Below are positions 32,139 to 44,035 of a stretch of DNA of 64,000 nucleotides, piece after piece. A model generated the notes under the pieces. It saw only the letters and a program-made list of their open reading frames with translations, made no database searches and was not told the DNA's origin. Where the stretch lies: contig OX439046.1 in the NCBI GenBank assembly GCA_949317995.1, positions 41,702,002 through 41,766,001 on the forward strand. The letters are read 5' to 3'. The position numbers and the translations under genes were made by a program. The number at the start of each line of letters is the position of its first letter. Position 1 is the stretch's first letter. Source of the DNA: Acholoe squamosa (Eukaryota; Annelida; Polychaeta; Phyllodocida; Polynoidae).

Positions 32139-32468
32139 TTGGGGGGGAAACTATGGTATATTGCTGTATCGGTGAAGGGGCGGACTGGGGAATTTTTGAT
32201 TGACACAGGTGCCAGCCATTCGTGTGTCTCGAGAAAATTCTTCAGTCTGGTGTCCGGCAACCATGAAACGCTACCTGTTGGTGTTAATGCTTGCACGGCC
32301 GACGGTAGCCAGATGCAGACTTTTGGCAAGACTTTCATACAGATCAGGATGGGGGGCTACGAGTATGTAATGAGCCCTACCATAGCCGAGATAAGTGACG
32401 ATGGGATAATTGGCCTGGATATCGCAAGTTTGTATGGTGCTGTATTGCACCCCGATTTGGGATGTTGA
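32139..32468 (+). pseudogene. pro: retropepsin, element B
   Basis: Contains the active-site motif FLIDTGASHSCVS and the second conserved motif DGIIGLDI with normal spacing. The frame ends at TGA 32466-32468; the next coding part overlaps it in another frame, so a frameshift lies near 32455-32465. Confidence 0.85.
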
Positions 32469-32766
32469 AAATAAGGCAACCCTACAATTGCGAGATCCCG
32501 TGCATATTGAGACATGTATCCTCGGTAGCCACCGTGGTACAAACAGTGAAAATTCCGCCAGGAACGACTTGTGATGTTTTGTGTTCTTTGAACCATGCAT
32601 TTCGAGGCTCGGACGCTGTCTTCGAACCTAATTTTGAAACACTATCTAGCTTACAGCTAGATTCAGTTGACACTCTTGTGGGAAGTGGATCTTGGACAGT
32701 AGTCCCAATTATGAACAGGGGATTGAAACCTGTGTATCTGAGAAAGAATAAGAAGATCGGAGATAT
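32462..32766 (+). pseudogene. pol: protease-RT linker of element B, cut by element C
   Basis: Open frame with the typical pre-RT module of gypsy Pol (MNRGLKPVYLRKNKKIGDI). It stops being Pol at 32766 because element C is inserted there; the reading continues at 42542 beyond C, with ATAT duplicated. The apparent frame extension beyond 32766 is LTR sequence of C. Confidence 0.75.
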
Positions 32767-33295
32767 TGTCACATATATTAAAGACCCACACTTAGTGTTG
32801 CCTGCATCCCGCATACCGGGTGGCAACCGCCGCTCTGCAGACGCCCATCTGCCAATAAGCAGCCTAACAATAGTGTCTCTAATGCCAGTCTGTACTGGAG
32901 ATGTGGGATGGCTGTATAAGGCCTAGACCACAATAGGGGAAGACACACACAGACAGTGATACCAGCCAATTACTTTCACAGTTCAAAGGATGCATCCCTT
33001 AACAATCATGTAACTCTATTGTAGTGGAGACATGACAGTTGGATGCTGGGCCTAACTTTGTCTGGGGCACTCCAGAGGTAACATCTCCAGCCATCACTCC
33101 TGCTACCTGCTATAGCTCTACACTATGGTTAAACTATGCTAGACAGGCATAGGGTTCAACCATTAGTGGCCAGAGGCTATCTCCTACAAGACATCCACCA
33201 GAGGGTAAAGTTATACATCATTACATTATTCCTCTAAGCAGTAGGCCAGGAGCTAGGTGTGGGAACCCACCTAGAACTATGCTGGACATTGTATT
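32767..33295 (+). repeat. 5' LTR of element C, with deletions
   Basis: It starts TGTCACATATATT and matches the 3' LTR (41689-42541) from its first base. Compared with it, one deletion of about 67 bases lies near 33069 and everything after GGACATTGTATT (33295) is missing. The primer site is therefore gone too. A 4-bp duplication ATAT flanks the element (32763-32766, 42542-42545). Confidence 0.9.
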
Positions 33296-33806
33296 TCACA
33301 AGCTCTTATAAATCAAGCTGGCAACATTACTAAAAACAATCACACACACAGCAAATCCCACTCCACCCACCCAGTGACCTTGACACCATGTTCTATAAGG
33401 TCACCAGTGAGATCTCCCACACGTCAGTGAGGTCTCCCACACGTCAGTGAGGTCTCCCACACGTCAGAGAGGTCTCCCACATGTCAGAGAGGTCTCCCAC
33501 ACGTCAGTGAGGTCTCCCACACGTCAGTGAGGTCTCCCACACGTCAGAGAGGTCTCCCACATGTCAGAGAGGTCTCCCACACATCAGTGAGGTCTCCCAC
33601 ACATCAGAGAGGTCTCCCACACGTCAGTGAGGTCTCCCACACGTCGAGGTCTCCCACACATCAGTGAGGTCTCCCACACACCAGTGAGGTCTCCCACACA
33701 CCAGTGAGGTCTCCCACACACCAGTGAGGTCTCAGTGAGGTCACTCAACCACCAGCGATTCCTACAACTCACTAGTGCTATCATAAGTGGTATCTCACTT
33801 AACAGT
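33296..33806 (+). repeat. leader of element C with 20-bp minisatellite (33405-33735)
   Basis: Aligns with the leader of A from AAGCTGGCAACATTACTAAAA onward. About 16 tandem units of the 20-bp repeat (mostly the GAGGTC variant) follow at the same position relative to gag. Confidence 0.88.
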
Positions 33807-34370
33807 ATGAGTGACACCATAATTACCAGTACCACTATGGAGGAAATAGCATCAAACCTAAACCAAGTAAAAGGTAAAGTCATGCAGTGTATGGCACACC
33901 AGAGGGTTGCTTATATAGACAGTCTAGAGGAGTTAAGAGAGCAACATAGGCAAGAGCTAGAAGAGAAAGACAAGAGAATCTCAACCACAATGAAAATTGC
34001 TGAGATGATGGGCTCACTGTGGATCAACTGTATAGCAGACACAATTGCGACCACAAGGGAGGGTGATAAGCAAACTACAACCCTAGATGCACCCACCAAC
34101 ATGCAAAAAACCATCAACGTAGATCCTACAGGCAGATATAGAGGTAAACATTATGACCCTGACTACAAGAAGAAGAAACCTAAAGCCTCTAGAAAGAACC
34201 AAGGTACAAACACATCTTTGGTTGACTACAGGGACATGGACAAAAGCATAGACAATGACCCTGACTATAAAACCTGTTGTCTCTGTGGTAAATACAGGGA
34301 GTACCCCAACAGCAGTACTAACACAACCACTGCCACAGACCCCAGGGGCATATACAAAGGCAAGCATTAG
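33807..34370 (+). pseudogene. gag: Gag remnant of element C, capsid missing
   Basis: From ATG 33807 there are about 60 residues of charged coiled coil (SLEELREQHRQELEEKDKR), then directly the post-capsid motif 'DPTGRYRGKHYDPDY', which faces 'DPTGRYRGNNFDPNY' in Gag of A. The capsid domain between these two parts in A is absent. The tail is Lys/Thr/Asn-rich with CCLCGKYREYP. So this is an internally deleted, non-functional Gag. Confidence 0.7.
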
Positions 34371-34880
34371 GGCCCTGACTTCATACTAAAGAGGAAAGTT
34401 GGAATCTGTAAAGGTCATGTCGACATCACCTATACAGGCCAACACAACAACCCCAGCAGGGATACCAACACTACTCATGCCAACCCCACAGCCAGGCCCA
34501 AAGGAACCAGGGCTACTAAGGAAAGGAAAAGCTCAAAATCTGTGGGGGCCAAAAGGAAAGTCACAAGGACCAGCAAGGCCACTCCAAAACCTGGATTTCA
34601 TGGCCGATGGGCCGGTATACTGTGACTCCCAACAACAACAACAACAACATCTACAACAACTTCTACATTAATTCAACACCTAGAACAATCAAAGCTGTTG
34701 CTCACAGAGCAGAGACATTACCCTATTTCAATCATGGAGTATATACCATCAACAGATGCATCGCAAAGGATAGGGGTGAGAGTACCAAAAGTGCTGTTGT
34801 ACTTTTCAAAATGGCTGTATAATTGCTAAATTCTATGTAAACCTTGACACAAGTTGTTTGAATGATACAGATACAATTGT
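34371..34880 (+). pseudogene. gag-pro region remnant of element C
   Basis: Noncoding relic. GCCGATGGGCCGGTATACTGTGAC (34601-34624) faces the same site after gag in A, and GGTGAGAGTACCAAA ... CTTTTCAAAATGGCTGTAT (34774-34820) faces the start of the A protease. A (CAA)n tract at 34628-34646 and several stops follow; no active-site motif remains. Confidence 0.65.
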
Positions 34881-35880
34881 AACCTGTATCAAAATTGTCC
34901 CAAACCAAAATCAAGTCAAAAAGAAAAAAAAAAGAAAAAAAAGATTATGCCATTTATAACATTCAAAATTATTGAAATTCAAAATTTTTAGAACCCCATC
35001 AAAATCTCCTTTGCATTTATTTCAAAAGTCTCACGAACCCACTATTCTAGGTATCGACTTGCCCAAAGTATTTATATCTTATTTCAAAGAAAAAAAATCT
35101 AAAGTCAGTTCATCTAGGCAGGGAAAATTATCACCACCCCTCAATGCAAAAATAAAAGAAAACTGGCAATTCTAGAATATCTAACACCCATTGTATGATT
35201 TTTAAGAAAGAATTGGGCCCTTACCATCATCCTAAAAAGGGACACCATTCCAAGTTTAGAAATTTGTGGTTACCCCCACAAAAAGTTGAAAATGCACCTC
35301 TAGCACCATTTATCACCCAAAACTAGAAATAGAAAGGTGCAATGATTAATTGGGCAGATGCCCAGCCTATAGGCTATGAAATTGATGTAAAAAGGATAGA
35401 AACATCAAAGGCTAAATAACCTATAGCCAAGTTATAGATTCTTATTATGAATTAGTCAATGCTGATTTAGAATAGGCAGCATAGGACATGACAACTGAAC
35501 ACCAGGCTGTCATGCACAGATAATTAAAAGATCATAAGGGACATCATTTCAAAATCCCCTAGTATTTGATTACCATCAGACTATGACAAATTTTACAAAT
35601 CAATGCATTCAGTACTCACACGATACTGAACCAAATCATTTTTACCAAAGGTCATAGGTCAACAAAGACAACATCAGTCTAAATTATAAATCCATTTTCA
35701 TATATTTATATGAACAATGGACAAATTGTTACCAGCCTTTCATCAGGTTGATAAATCCATCAAACAATCTACTAGTTCCCAAACCAGTAGATATTAATGT
35801 ATTTCAAATTTTACAAACATATTGAGAAAATGGAATTGCCCCAAGGCTAATTCCATATACCTCAAATTAAGACCAAAATT
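34881..35880. other. decayed pol region of element C, AT-rich
   Basis: No RT, RNase H or integrase motif survives. A-rich, many stops. Unit-like traces (CCTAAAAAGGGACACCATT at 35229) of the repeat below. Confidence 0.5.
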
Positions 35881-36400
35881 CAAACCAGTGATAGTTATCC
35901 CTAAAAAAGGGACACTATCCATATTAGTTATTATCTTGAAGATATATTATGGTTAAATAGCATTTGTCTATACCTATTGCTATAAACATAACCATATGAC
36001 TATTGATCTCTTATGACAAAACCGTTAATATTTTGGTTCAAATATTTTTGTCCAGATATCAACCAGGATAGTTATCCCTGAAGAAGGGACACTATTCGTC
36101 ATTAACTTGATTACATGTTATGGTTAAATAGCATAGGCTTATTTCCATTTGCTAGGATTGGATAGCCGTACAAACTATTCACATTTTATTAGTAAAAGTT
36201 GGTCGAAAAATCTTACCAAAATTCCAAACCAAGGACAGTTAGCCCTGAAGAAGGGAGACTATCCATAGTATATTATTTGGATTATATATCATGGCTAAAA
36301 TAGCATACATATATCTCTATTGTTGTGGTCATTAGCCATATAACTATTTATCATTTTAACAAGAAAATCATTAAAATCTTTTACTAACCCCCCCAAAACG
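35881..36400. repeat. three tandem units of about 170-177 bp in element C
   Basis: Units start near 35891, 36068 and 36235. Each opens with ATAGTTATCCCTGAAGAAGG or a variant and continues with TATTATGGTTAAATAGCAT and a CATATGACTATT-like end. The head is an imperfect palindrome (AGT-ATCCCT ... AGGGACACT). Not present in A. Function unknown. Confidence 0.7.
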
Positions 36401-36547
36401 TGTAATCCGAGCGAACCATGTAAGTAAGGAGGGATAGTAAAACAATATACAGGCAAAAGATCATGTTATGTGTATACACAAAATTCTCGGGCTAAAGTCT
36501 GTGCCCAAAACATACAGTCTATCTTAGATGGAACTAGCACCTTGGAT

Positions 36548-37030
36548 ATGTTTGAACCTAATCCCCACATAGAAGAGCACGCTATGCTGACATAGAAGGA
36601 TCTAGAGAATACCTGCTCCTATATAGCTGTCTAGGGGTCCAATAGGACTGCCCTTTGATGACAGTGGAGCCTAATACCTTACCACAGATTACAATTTATT
36701 TCACCACAGATGCCAAAAACTGGAAGCTTGCGCAAGCTTCCAGGGAAACAAGGTCCTAGCCAACAATGGATGTTGGTGGTACTAGCCACATTTGGAGGCA
36801 CTGTGGTCCATAGTACAACATTAGTTTCTCTCTTGCTGCAGTCAGGGATAAAAGTCTTAGGACCCCATTTGGGAACTAGCCACCCCACTTCTCCAAGTTA
36901 GGAGTGACTGCACAGAAAGAAGTATCTACCCCCCCCCAATCCATAGTAAACCCAGATACTTACATTATTGGTCAGACCTCTAGGACTCACCGGACATATG
37001 CCAAGACAGCTCAACTTTGCAAAGGTACAG
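36548..37030 (+). promoter_or_regulatory. conserved pol-env block of element C
   Basis: Counterpart of 13235-13735 in A. Includes a perfect 10-base-arm hairpin not present in A (GGAAGCTTGCGCAAGCTTCC at 36721-36740) and the shared TTTGCAAAGGTACAGT end. It is the best preserved internal part of C. Confidence 0.55.
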
Positions 37031-38214
37031 TCCAAACACTACATTGATTGACTTGCCCATATGGGAATGGCATACTCTCGCCTCCAAAGCAAGCAAAACA
37101 GCCAGTTCACATACTAAGATAGCTGACTCAGCACCAAAATATTGTCTACAAAAGTATATTGAACTAAATTGTTGTATTTTTCTTGTTCGATGAGCTAGGA
37201 AAAAAAAAGAAAGATTGCTCATTGCAAAAAAAAAAAATTCTTTGGAAAAAAAAGGTATTTTATAAATTCCTTTTGACTACTAAAAAGAAATCAATTGTTC
37301 GAAAAAGAAAAAAAGGGTATCATGAAATTCCCTTTTATCATCGAAAAACATTTAAAAAGAAAAAGTTGAGGAACTGTTTCCAAGCATCTCTATTTGAAAG
37401 AGTAAGAAACAAAATTGCTAAATTCTCCCGATTATTGAAAAGAAAATGAAAAAGAAGAAATTATTCAAAAAAGGTATTGAGGAAATTCCTTTTGACTATT
37501 GAAAAAAAAAAGAAGAAAGAAATTGTTTGAAAAAAAGGGTACTGTAGAAATCCCTTTTCATTATCAAAGACATGTAGAAGGAAAGTTGTGGAAAACCTTC
37601 TATTAAAGGAATTAAAAAAATCAAAAAAATGATTATATTTAAAATTAAAATCATCAAAATTCTCTTATCATGAAAAAGAATGAAAAAAAATGAAGAAAAT
37701 GTTATGATAGAAATTCCTTCAAGTATTAGCAAAAGAAAAATCTTTCCTTGAGAAAATTTCATAAGAAATATTTCAAATCTATTTTTTTTGAAAAAAAGAG
37801 GGAAATTCTCCAAATATTCTTATTGAAAAGGAGAAATTATTCAGAAATATCTTTGATGAAGAAAATCTTTCTGAGAGAAAAATTGATATCTAAAATTTTC
37901 CAATGTGAAAGAAAGAAATTGGAAAAATACGAAATCAGAAAAAGAAGAGAAGAAGGAAAATTGTTGATACTACTCGGAACCTGAAACTTAAAATACAAAG
38001 GTAACATAACAAAATATCTATACTTATATTTACTGGTAAACTCATACAAAATCTAATTCTGTAAATCAACTGTCTCAACTCCACAAAATAATACTACTAA
38101 TGAACATAGAGGTACTAAACCTTTTGATGAATATTACCAAAAGAGGATAAGAAACCACCTTTAGGACCAAATCGCATGTTCTTTATCTGCATCAATTAAA
38201 TTCAACAGATCCGC
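37031..38214. repeat. A-rich low-complexity tract of element C
   Basis: About 37190-37960 is composed largely of GAAAAA/AAAGAAA runs broken by TTCCTTTTGAC(T)ATT(G/A) repeats at intervals of about 80-90 bases. Open frames here are Lys/Phe-rich and are artefacts of composition. Confidence 0.6.
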
Positions 38215-40550
38215 AAGGGCAGTACTAGCCGTAACACCTTCTTAGAGTGTCCTAGGTCTAGCCACAGTTGAAAATAAGCCAAAAAAGAACATAATTATAT
38301 ACTATTTTTGAATTTATTTGCACAGCAGAGCAAATTTGTAAATTTATATACCCAAAATTTTGAAAAAGAAAATATATCAGTTCCATAGGTGATTACACTG
38401 ACCTATGAACCAAAAACAAAAAAAGTGTAAATGTAGAAACAAAAAAAAAAGCAGGTACACAACCCGTCATGAAAATCAACAATTTCTTTTTCACTTATCT
38501 TTAATGTATTTAACAAATTATGCAATGACCACACATTCAAGAAACCAAGCACAGCAAAACATAGAAGCTACATATTTGTACACGGATGCAGATGCTAGAT
38601 CTTGGTCATAATTAATTCAACCATGTAGTCACCTAACATGGAATACTACCTGAAACATAAAGGCTAACATTATATGTGGATGTATTTATAATCTTCAAAA
38701 TTCAAGGTTGAAATGCAAGCACAACTTTGCCACCTTACCATACAAAAAAAGAAATGAACACCCAACAAATTCTGGTACAAAAATTAGACCTTATTCAAAA
38801 GGAGAAATCTATCAAAAAAAATGTCAAACTTGTCTAAGTACCATAGACAAACAAAATTTAGCAATCCTTGAGGAACCAACATTGATTGACCTTACCAGAA
38901 TTGCAAAAGAAAAGACCTGCTAAATGAAGTCTACAGTTGGCAAAGCAACTGGAATGAATTTAAAGAATTATGAAAAAAAAATGAAACCAAAGTTGGCACG
39001 GCATCAAGCAGTGTCTATTATATCTCTTTCTACAACACCTCAATCACTTAAGTAAAAGAATACAAAAAAAAAAAAAAATTATGGCATCAGCAATGACATT
39101 GAGGTCAGAAGCAAAAGCCTATGGAAGTGTGACACAGACACCAGTCAGAAAATCATTCAAATTTAAAAAAAAAAAAAAAGGGAAAACTTTTTTTTGCCAC
39201 ACTACGAGAGGAATATTACTCTATCCTCACCATTCAGGAAAAGCAATTCCTAAATATAAAACTCAATCCATTAAGCCGTTGATTTTTGAGCCTATAGGCA
39301 AACCTACTATCATATATCTTTGTGAAAATACAATCCTAACTAGGGAGAACCTATTCATATGTACACCAACTTTACTCCTTAGGTCAAATTAGGAGATTAA
39401 ATTGAAAAAAGAAAACCAATCTGCTGTTGCATCCAATGACAAGGACATAATGTGTGAACACATCCCTATTCAAAATCATGTGAAAAGATCAGTAGTCAAT
39501 TTTTACAAAACAATGAGCAGTTCCATCATAAATTACCAGATGTTAGCAACCTACCCTACCACACCAGGTTCAGTATAGTATCAACACTTAGAGAAAGTCT
39601 TATGTATACTATGTTACTACAAAAATTAACAACACCTCAGCTATAACAAACAACTTGATAACCAAGCTGGAAGAATTTACCACCAATGAGCAAAATCTTA
39701 TGAGAAAAACAACACTCAAAGTATCAAAATTACTCAAAATTAGACACATCCCTGTATCTTAGCGAAACAAGACAATTACCCCAATTACCCCAAATGTGGA
39801 CTCACCAAAATGTTTCCTACCAAATTTTACTGGAGGACTCACAAAATCCGGCAGTTCACAAAGAGAATTATTACCCCAAAATGTCTACCCCTATAATTAG
39901 ATCTAATACAGGCAGGGCACCCAACTGCCCAAAGATATATTACCCACTACAACCTAATTAGGGTATTAACAACTGCATTAATTAATTGAAGAATTTTCCA
40001 AAAAACGAAATCTCACAATCTGTCAATTTATAAACAATCTGCTCAAATTTAGATCATAAGTAACACAAAGAAACAAGTACTGCATTTACTTTCAAATCAA
40101 ACCCAGAGAGTTTACCTCTCCATAAGACACCAAGCATTAGGTGCCAAACTTACTTTGAACACACACCAAAGGTGTGAGTTCTACCATGCCACTTATGTTA
40201 TATTAATGCCCTAAAATGGTCATATTACATACAGCCAATTCGAAACTTGTACTTCATGAATCTGAGGTATTCTCAAACTGTATCCATGAATGATTTTCAT
40301 GCATGAGAAGACTCTCAAAACTGTATAATCAATTGTTTCCAACAATCAAGTATACGTAAATATGCAACAGTACACCTTAAACTTAAGTTGTACAAAAACA
40401 GCAGTTGTATACTGACCAAAGGTTTATTATGGAAAATACGCCATTCAATAAACCAAAATGGAATGATAAAATTTACTTATATCATGTAGAAAATGTGCAA
40501 GGTTCCACCTTGTACACCAAAAAAAAACTATAAGAAAGAAAGTAAGTGTA
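38215..40550 (+). pseudogene. env remnant and decayed sequence of element C
   Basis: GTCCTAGGTCTAGCCACAGTTGAA (38250-38273) faces the hydrophobic-segment region of A env (14277-14300). CACCAGGTTCAGTATAGTATCAACACTTAGAGAAAG (38-base match region near 39560) faces the A env tail (16237-16270). Everything between is AT-rich with many stops. No protein can be made. Confidence 0.55.
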
Positions 40551-41688
40551 CCTGTACATAATCATGTATGTGTACCAAGAAATTGTACGAATCTAGAGTG
40601 TTATACATGAATGCAAGGTAGATAACTCAAGCAGTTCTTGTACCACATTGGCACTTGTATACTATACCAAGGTTTACTTGGGGAGACACACTTTAGGTGG
40701 CCAAGAAATTGATAAAAATGAAATGTGTATAATGTAGAAAATGTATAAGAAAATCTTATACACAAAAAAAAAAAAGAATATATTCAAAATGTATCGCCAA
40801 AATTTATTGAAATGTAGGTAGCTACTTAAGATACTGATCAAATAATCTTTTTACAGGGATATGTACTCAAGAAGCATACCGACGGTGTGCTAGGGAAAAG
40901 TCACTGTCCCACTGTCGTGGTTGCCAATTAATACACCCATATAGCAAAATTACAGAGTAACTCAGAGACAAACAAGTCTATTGTACTTACAGTACTCCGT
41001 TTTTCCGGTCCTCGGAAAAATTTGTCTCAAGAAAAAAATCGTATTTCAGGTACCAAGATTGTACATTTTCACTCAAATTGCACGCTAAAAATTGTATGTT
41101 TGCACACTAAAGTGTATGTTTGTACCCAATTGCATGCTAAATTGTATGTTTCCACACTAGATTGTACGTTTGTACCCAATTGCATGCTAAATTGTATGAT
41201 TGCATACTAAATTGTACGTTTGTACCCAATTGAACGCTGAATTGAATGTTTGCGCACTAGATTGTACACTTGTACCCAATTGTACGCCAAATTCGTATAT
41301 TGTTCGCCAAATTGTATGTTGTACACTAATTTGTATTTTTGTACCCCAGATTTGAAAATGTGTAGGCAGATACACCAATTCACAGTAGAAATAAGGCAAC
41401 TTCAAAGCCATGTTGTAAGTCAAGTATACTCAGGTCTGTTTAGCATCCAAACCAGAAAGTTGCACAAATTACGGTTATACGCCTAGAGTTAAGGAAATGT
41501 AATCTTTACCCAAAAACAAAACTGTTGTACATACTGAAAAAGCTCTACCACAAAATTTGTATTTGAAGCACTCCCTATTACTTCAAATCCACTCACACAA
41601 TTGTATGTATGTCAAGGTAAAATCGAAAATTCTTTATTATAAGGCGAATAGTCGGAGATTCGCAACTTTCCCCGGAGGGGGGAGCCAT
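40551..41688 (+). repeat. post-env repeats and PPT of element C
   Basis: 40570-40710 matches 16690-16830 of A. 41085-41345 is an array of TTGTACGTTTGTACCCAATT-type units. A polypurine tract (GGAGGGGGGAG, 41674-41684) lies just before the 3' LTR. Confidence 0.7.
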
Positions 41689-42541
41689 TGTCACATATAT
41701 TAAAGACCCACACTTAGTGTTGCCTGCATCCCGCATACCGGGTGGCAACCGCCGCTCTGCAGACGCCCATCTGCCACTAAGCAGCCTAACAATAGTGTCT
41801 CTAATGCCAGTCTGTACTGGAGATGTGGGATGGCTGTATAAGGCCTAGACCACAATAGGGGAAGGCACACACAGACAGTGATACCAGCCAATTACTTTCA
41901 CAGTTCAAAGGATGCATCCCTTAACAATCATGTAACTCTATTCTAGTGGAGACATGACAGTTGGATGCTCGGCCTAACTTTGTCTGGGGCAATCAGCCCC
42001 AGAGTAGAGATATAAGGCCCCCAGTAGGAGGTCCAACATCACAGAATCACAAGAACCACTCCAGAGGTAACATCTCCAGCCATCACTCCTGCTACCTGCT
42101 ATAGCTCTACACTATGGTTAAACTATGCTAGACAGGCATAGGGTTCAACCATTAGTGGCCAGAGGCTATCTCCTACAAGACATCCACCAGAGGGTAAAGT
42201 TATACATTATTACATTATTCCTCTAAGCAGCAGGCCAGGAGCTAGGTGTGGGAACCCACCTAGAACTATGCTGGACATTGTATTATTATTATTACCTCAC
42301 AGGTGGAGTGGAACAGAACATTATATTCTATGAACAATTGTATATTTACTGTATGTGGAAATTACCTGCATATTAACAACTGTGTGATTGATATTTCTGA
42401 CATGTTGCCTAAAGCTGAATAAACCAGTGATAACTGGAAATAACACTATTTATGAGAGCTTGATGTATTTACTCTATATACCACTAGTCATATGATATTT
42501 CTCATATGACAACTTGATCATGCACAATTACTAGTATGACA
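41689..42541 (+). repeat. 3' LTR of element C
   Basis: 853 bp, TGTCACATAT to AGTATGACA, complete. From about 42050 onward it is closely similar to the LTR of A (CCAGAGGTAACATCTCC to the end), while the upstream half is unrelated. C and A therefore share the R/U5 side but not U3. Confidence 0.92.
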
Positions 42542-44035
42542 ATATGTCCCTGATAGAACACATCTCGGAAGCCCGATTTCGAACTGATTTACCCGATGGG
42601 ACAGTTCGGGGACTACCAGACGACCTAAGGAAGTTGGTTAATGAATCTTCCCTGAGGAGGAATTCAGAGAAAGAGAAACTTCAAGCTCTGCTTGCTACCT
42701 ACAACGATGCCTTCGGGAAACCGGGGGGCGGGGTAGGTCGCACTAGCAAGGTATTACACACGATTGACACTGGTGACTCGAAGCCATTCAAAATACCCTA
42801 TAGGAGGTTACCACTGAAAAAGAAGGTGGAGGCGGAGAAATAAATTCTCGAACAGCTGGAGAAAGGGGTCATAGTGCCGAGCACGAGCCCTTGGTCTAGC
42901 CCTGTGTGCATGACCACGAAGAAGGATGGGTCTAGAAAGCTGAATGGCTTGACGAAGAAAAACTCCTATCCCTTAGACTCATTGGGGGGGAATAAATATT
43001 TTTGTACCCTCGACCTTCAATCCGGGTATTGGCAGATCGGGATGGACCCTAAGGATATGGATAAGACAGCCTTCTCGAGCCATATGGGCCTATTCCAGTA
43101 CAATGTCTTACCTTTTGGGCTGTGTAATGCACCGGCCACTTTCGAAGCTATGATGGAGGAGATGCTAAGTGACCTTCTTTGGAAGAGTTGTCTGGTGTAC
43201 CTCGATGATGTCATAGTATTTGGAAAGACTTTTGAGGATTGCATGAGCAACCTCGAACTAGTCTTGAAAAGAATCCTAGCAAATGGGCTGAAATTAAAAG
43301 CAAATAAATGTAATTTATTTAAATCATCTATTACATATCTCGGCCGTATAATAACTCCTGACGGCGTAAAAGCCGACCCTGAAAAACTCCAGACAGTATC
43401 CGAATGGCAGAAACCTATATGTGCAAAGGAGGTAAGATACTTTCTGGGCTTCTGCTCATACTATCGAGACTTCCTCCCAAATTACTCCAAAGTAAGTTAC
43501 CCCTTACAAATATTGGCACATTGGACACCAGGTCGAGCAAAATAACGTTTTCCATGGGGAGACGAACAAGATATAGCCTTCAAGCAAATAAAACACTTGT
43601 TTGCTAACACGCCAGTATTGAAATATCCAACTGTGGATGATCATTTCATATTGGACACAGACGCTAGCAATGATAGTATTGGTGCAGCCCTGTCTCAGGT
43701 CCAGGACGGGGTCGAAGTACCAATCGCCTTTGCTAGTAATACTTTGAATAGGGCACAACGAAACTACTGCACCACCAAACGTGAGTTGCTGGCTGGGGTG
43801 GTGTAAACCAAAAAGTTTCGACACTTCCTATGGGGTACCGTCTTCAATCTCCAAACTGACCACTCATCCCTGAGGGGGCTATTTACCTTTAAGGACGCCG
43901 AAGGTATGATTTGCCGTTGGCTGGCACACTTGTCAGAATTTGGGTTGGAGCATAGCCAGATCCAACATAGACCGGGTTCGAAGCATATCAATGCAGACGC
44001 CCTTTCCCGGAGGCCTTTCAGAAAGTGCCAGAAAA
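42542..44035 (+). pseudogene. pol: reverse transcriptase-RNase H, element B
   Basis: One frame from 42544 with three internal TAA stops (42841, 43543, 43804). RT shows 'STSPWSSPVCMTTKKDG', 'LDLQSGYWQIGM', 'LPFGLCNAPATF' and the catalytic YLDDVI. Between the first two motifs the protein is shorter than in element A, where 'RLVTDFRYLN' is clear; here 'SRKLNGLTKKNSYPLDSL' remains, suggesting two small in-frame deletions. RNase H shows 'LDTDASNDSIGAALSQ', 'TTKRELLAGVV', 'LQTDHSSLRGL' and 'HINADALSRRP'. Broken by stops, and split from its protease by element C. Confidence 0.9.

Noticed and set aside
37183..37984. Lys/Phe-rich ORFs in element C
   Set aside because: A-rich low-complexity sequence; no conservation or motif.
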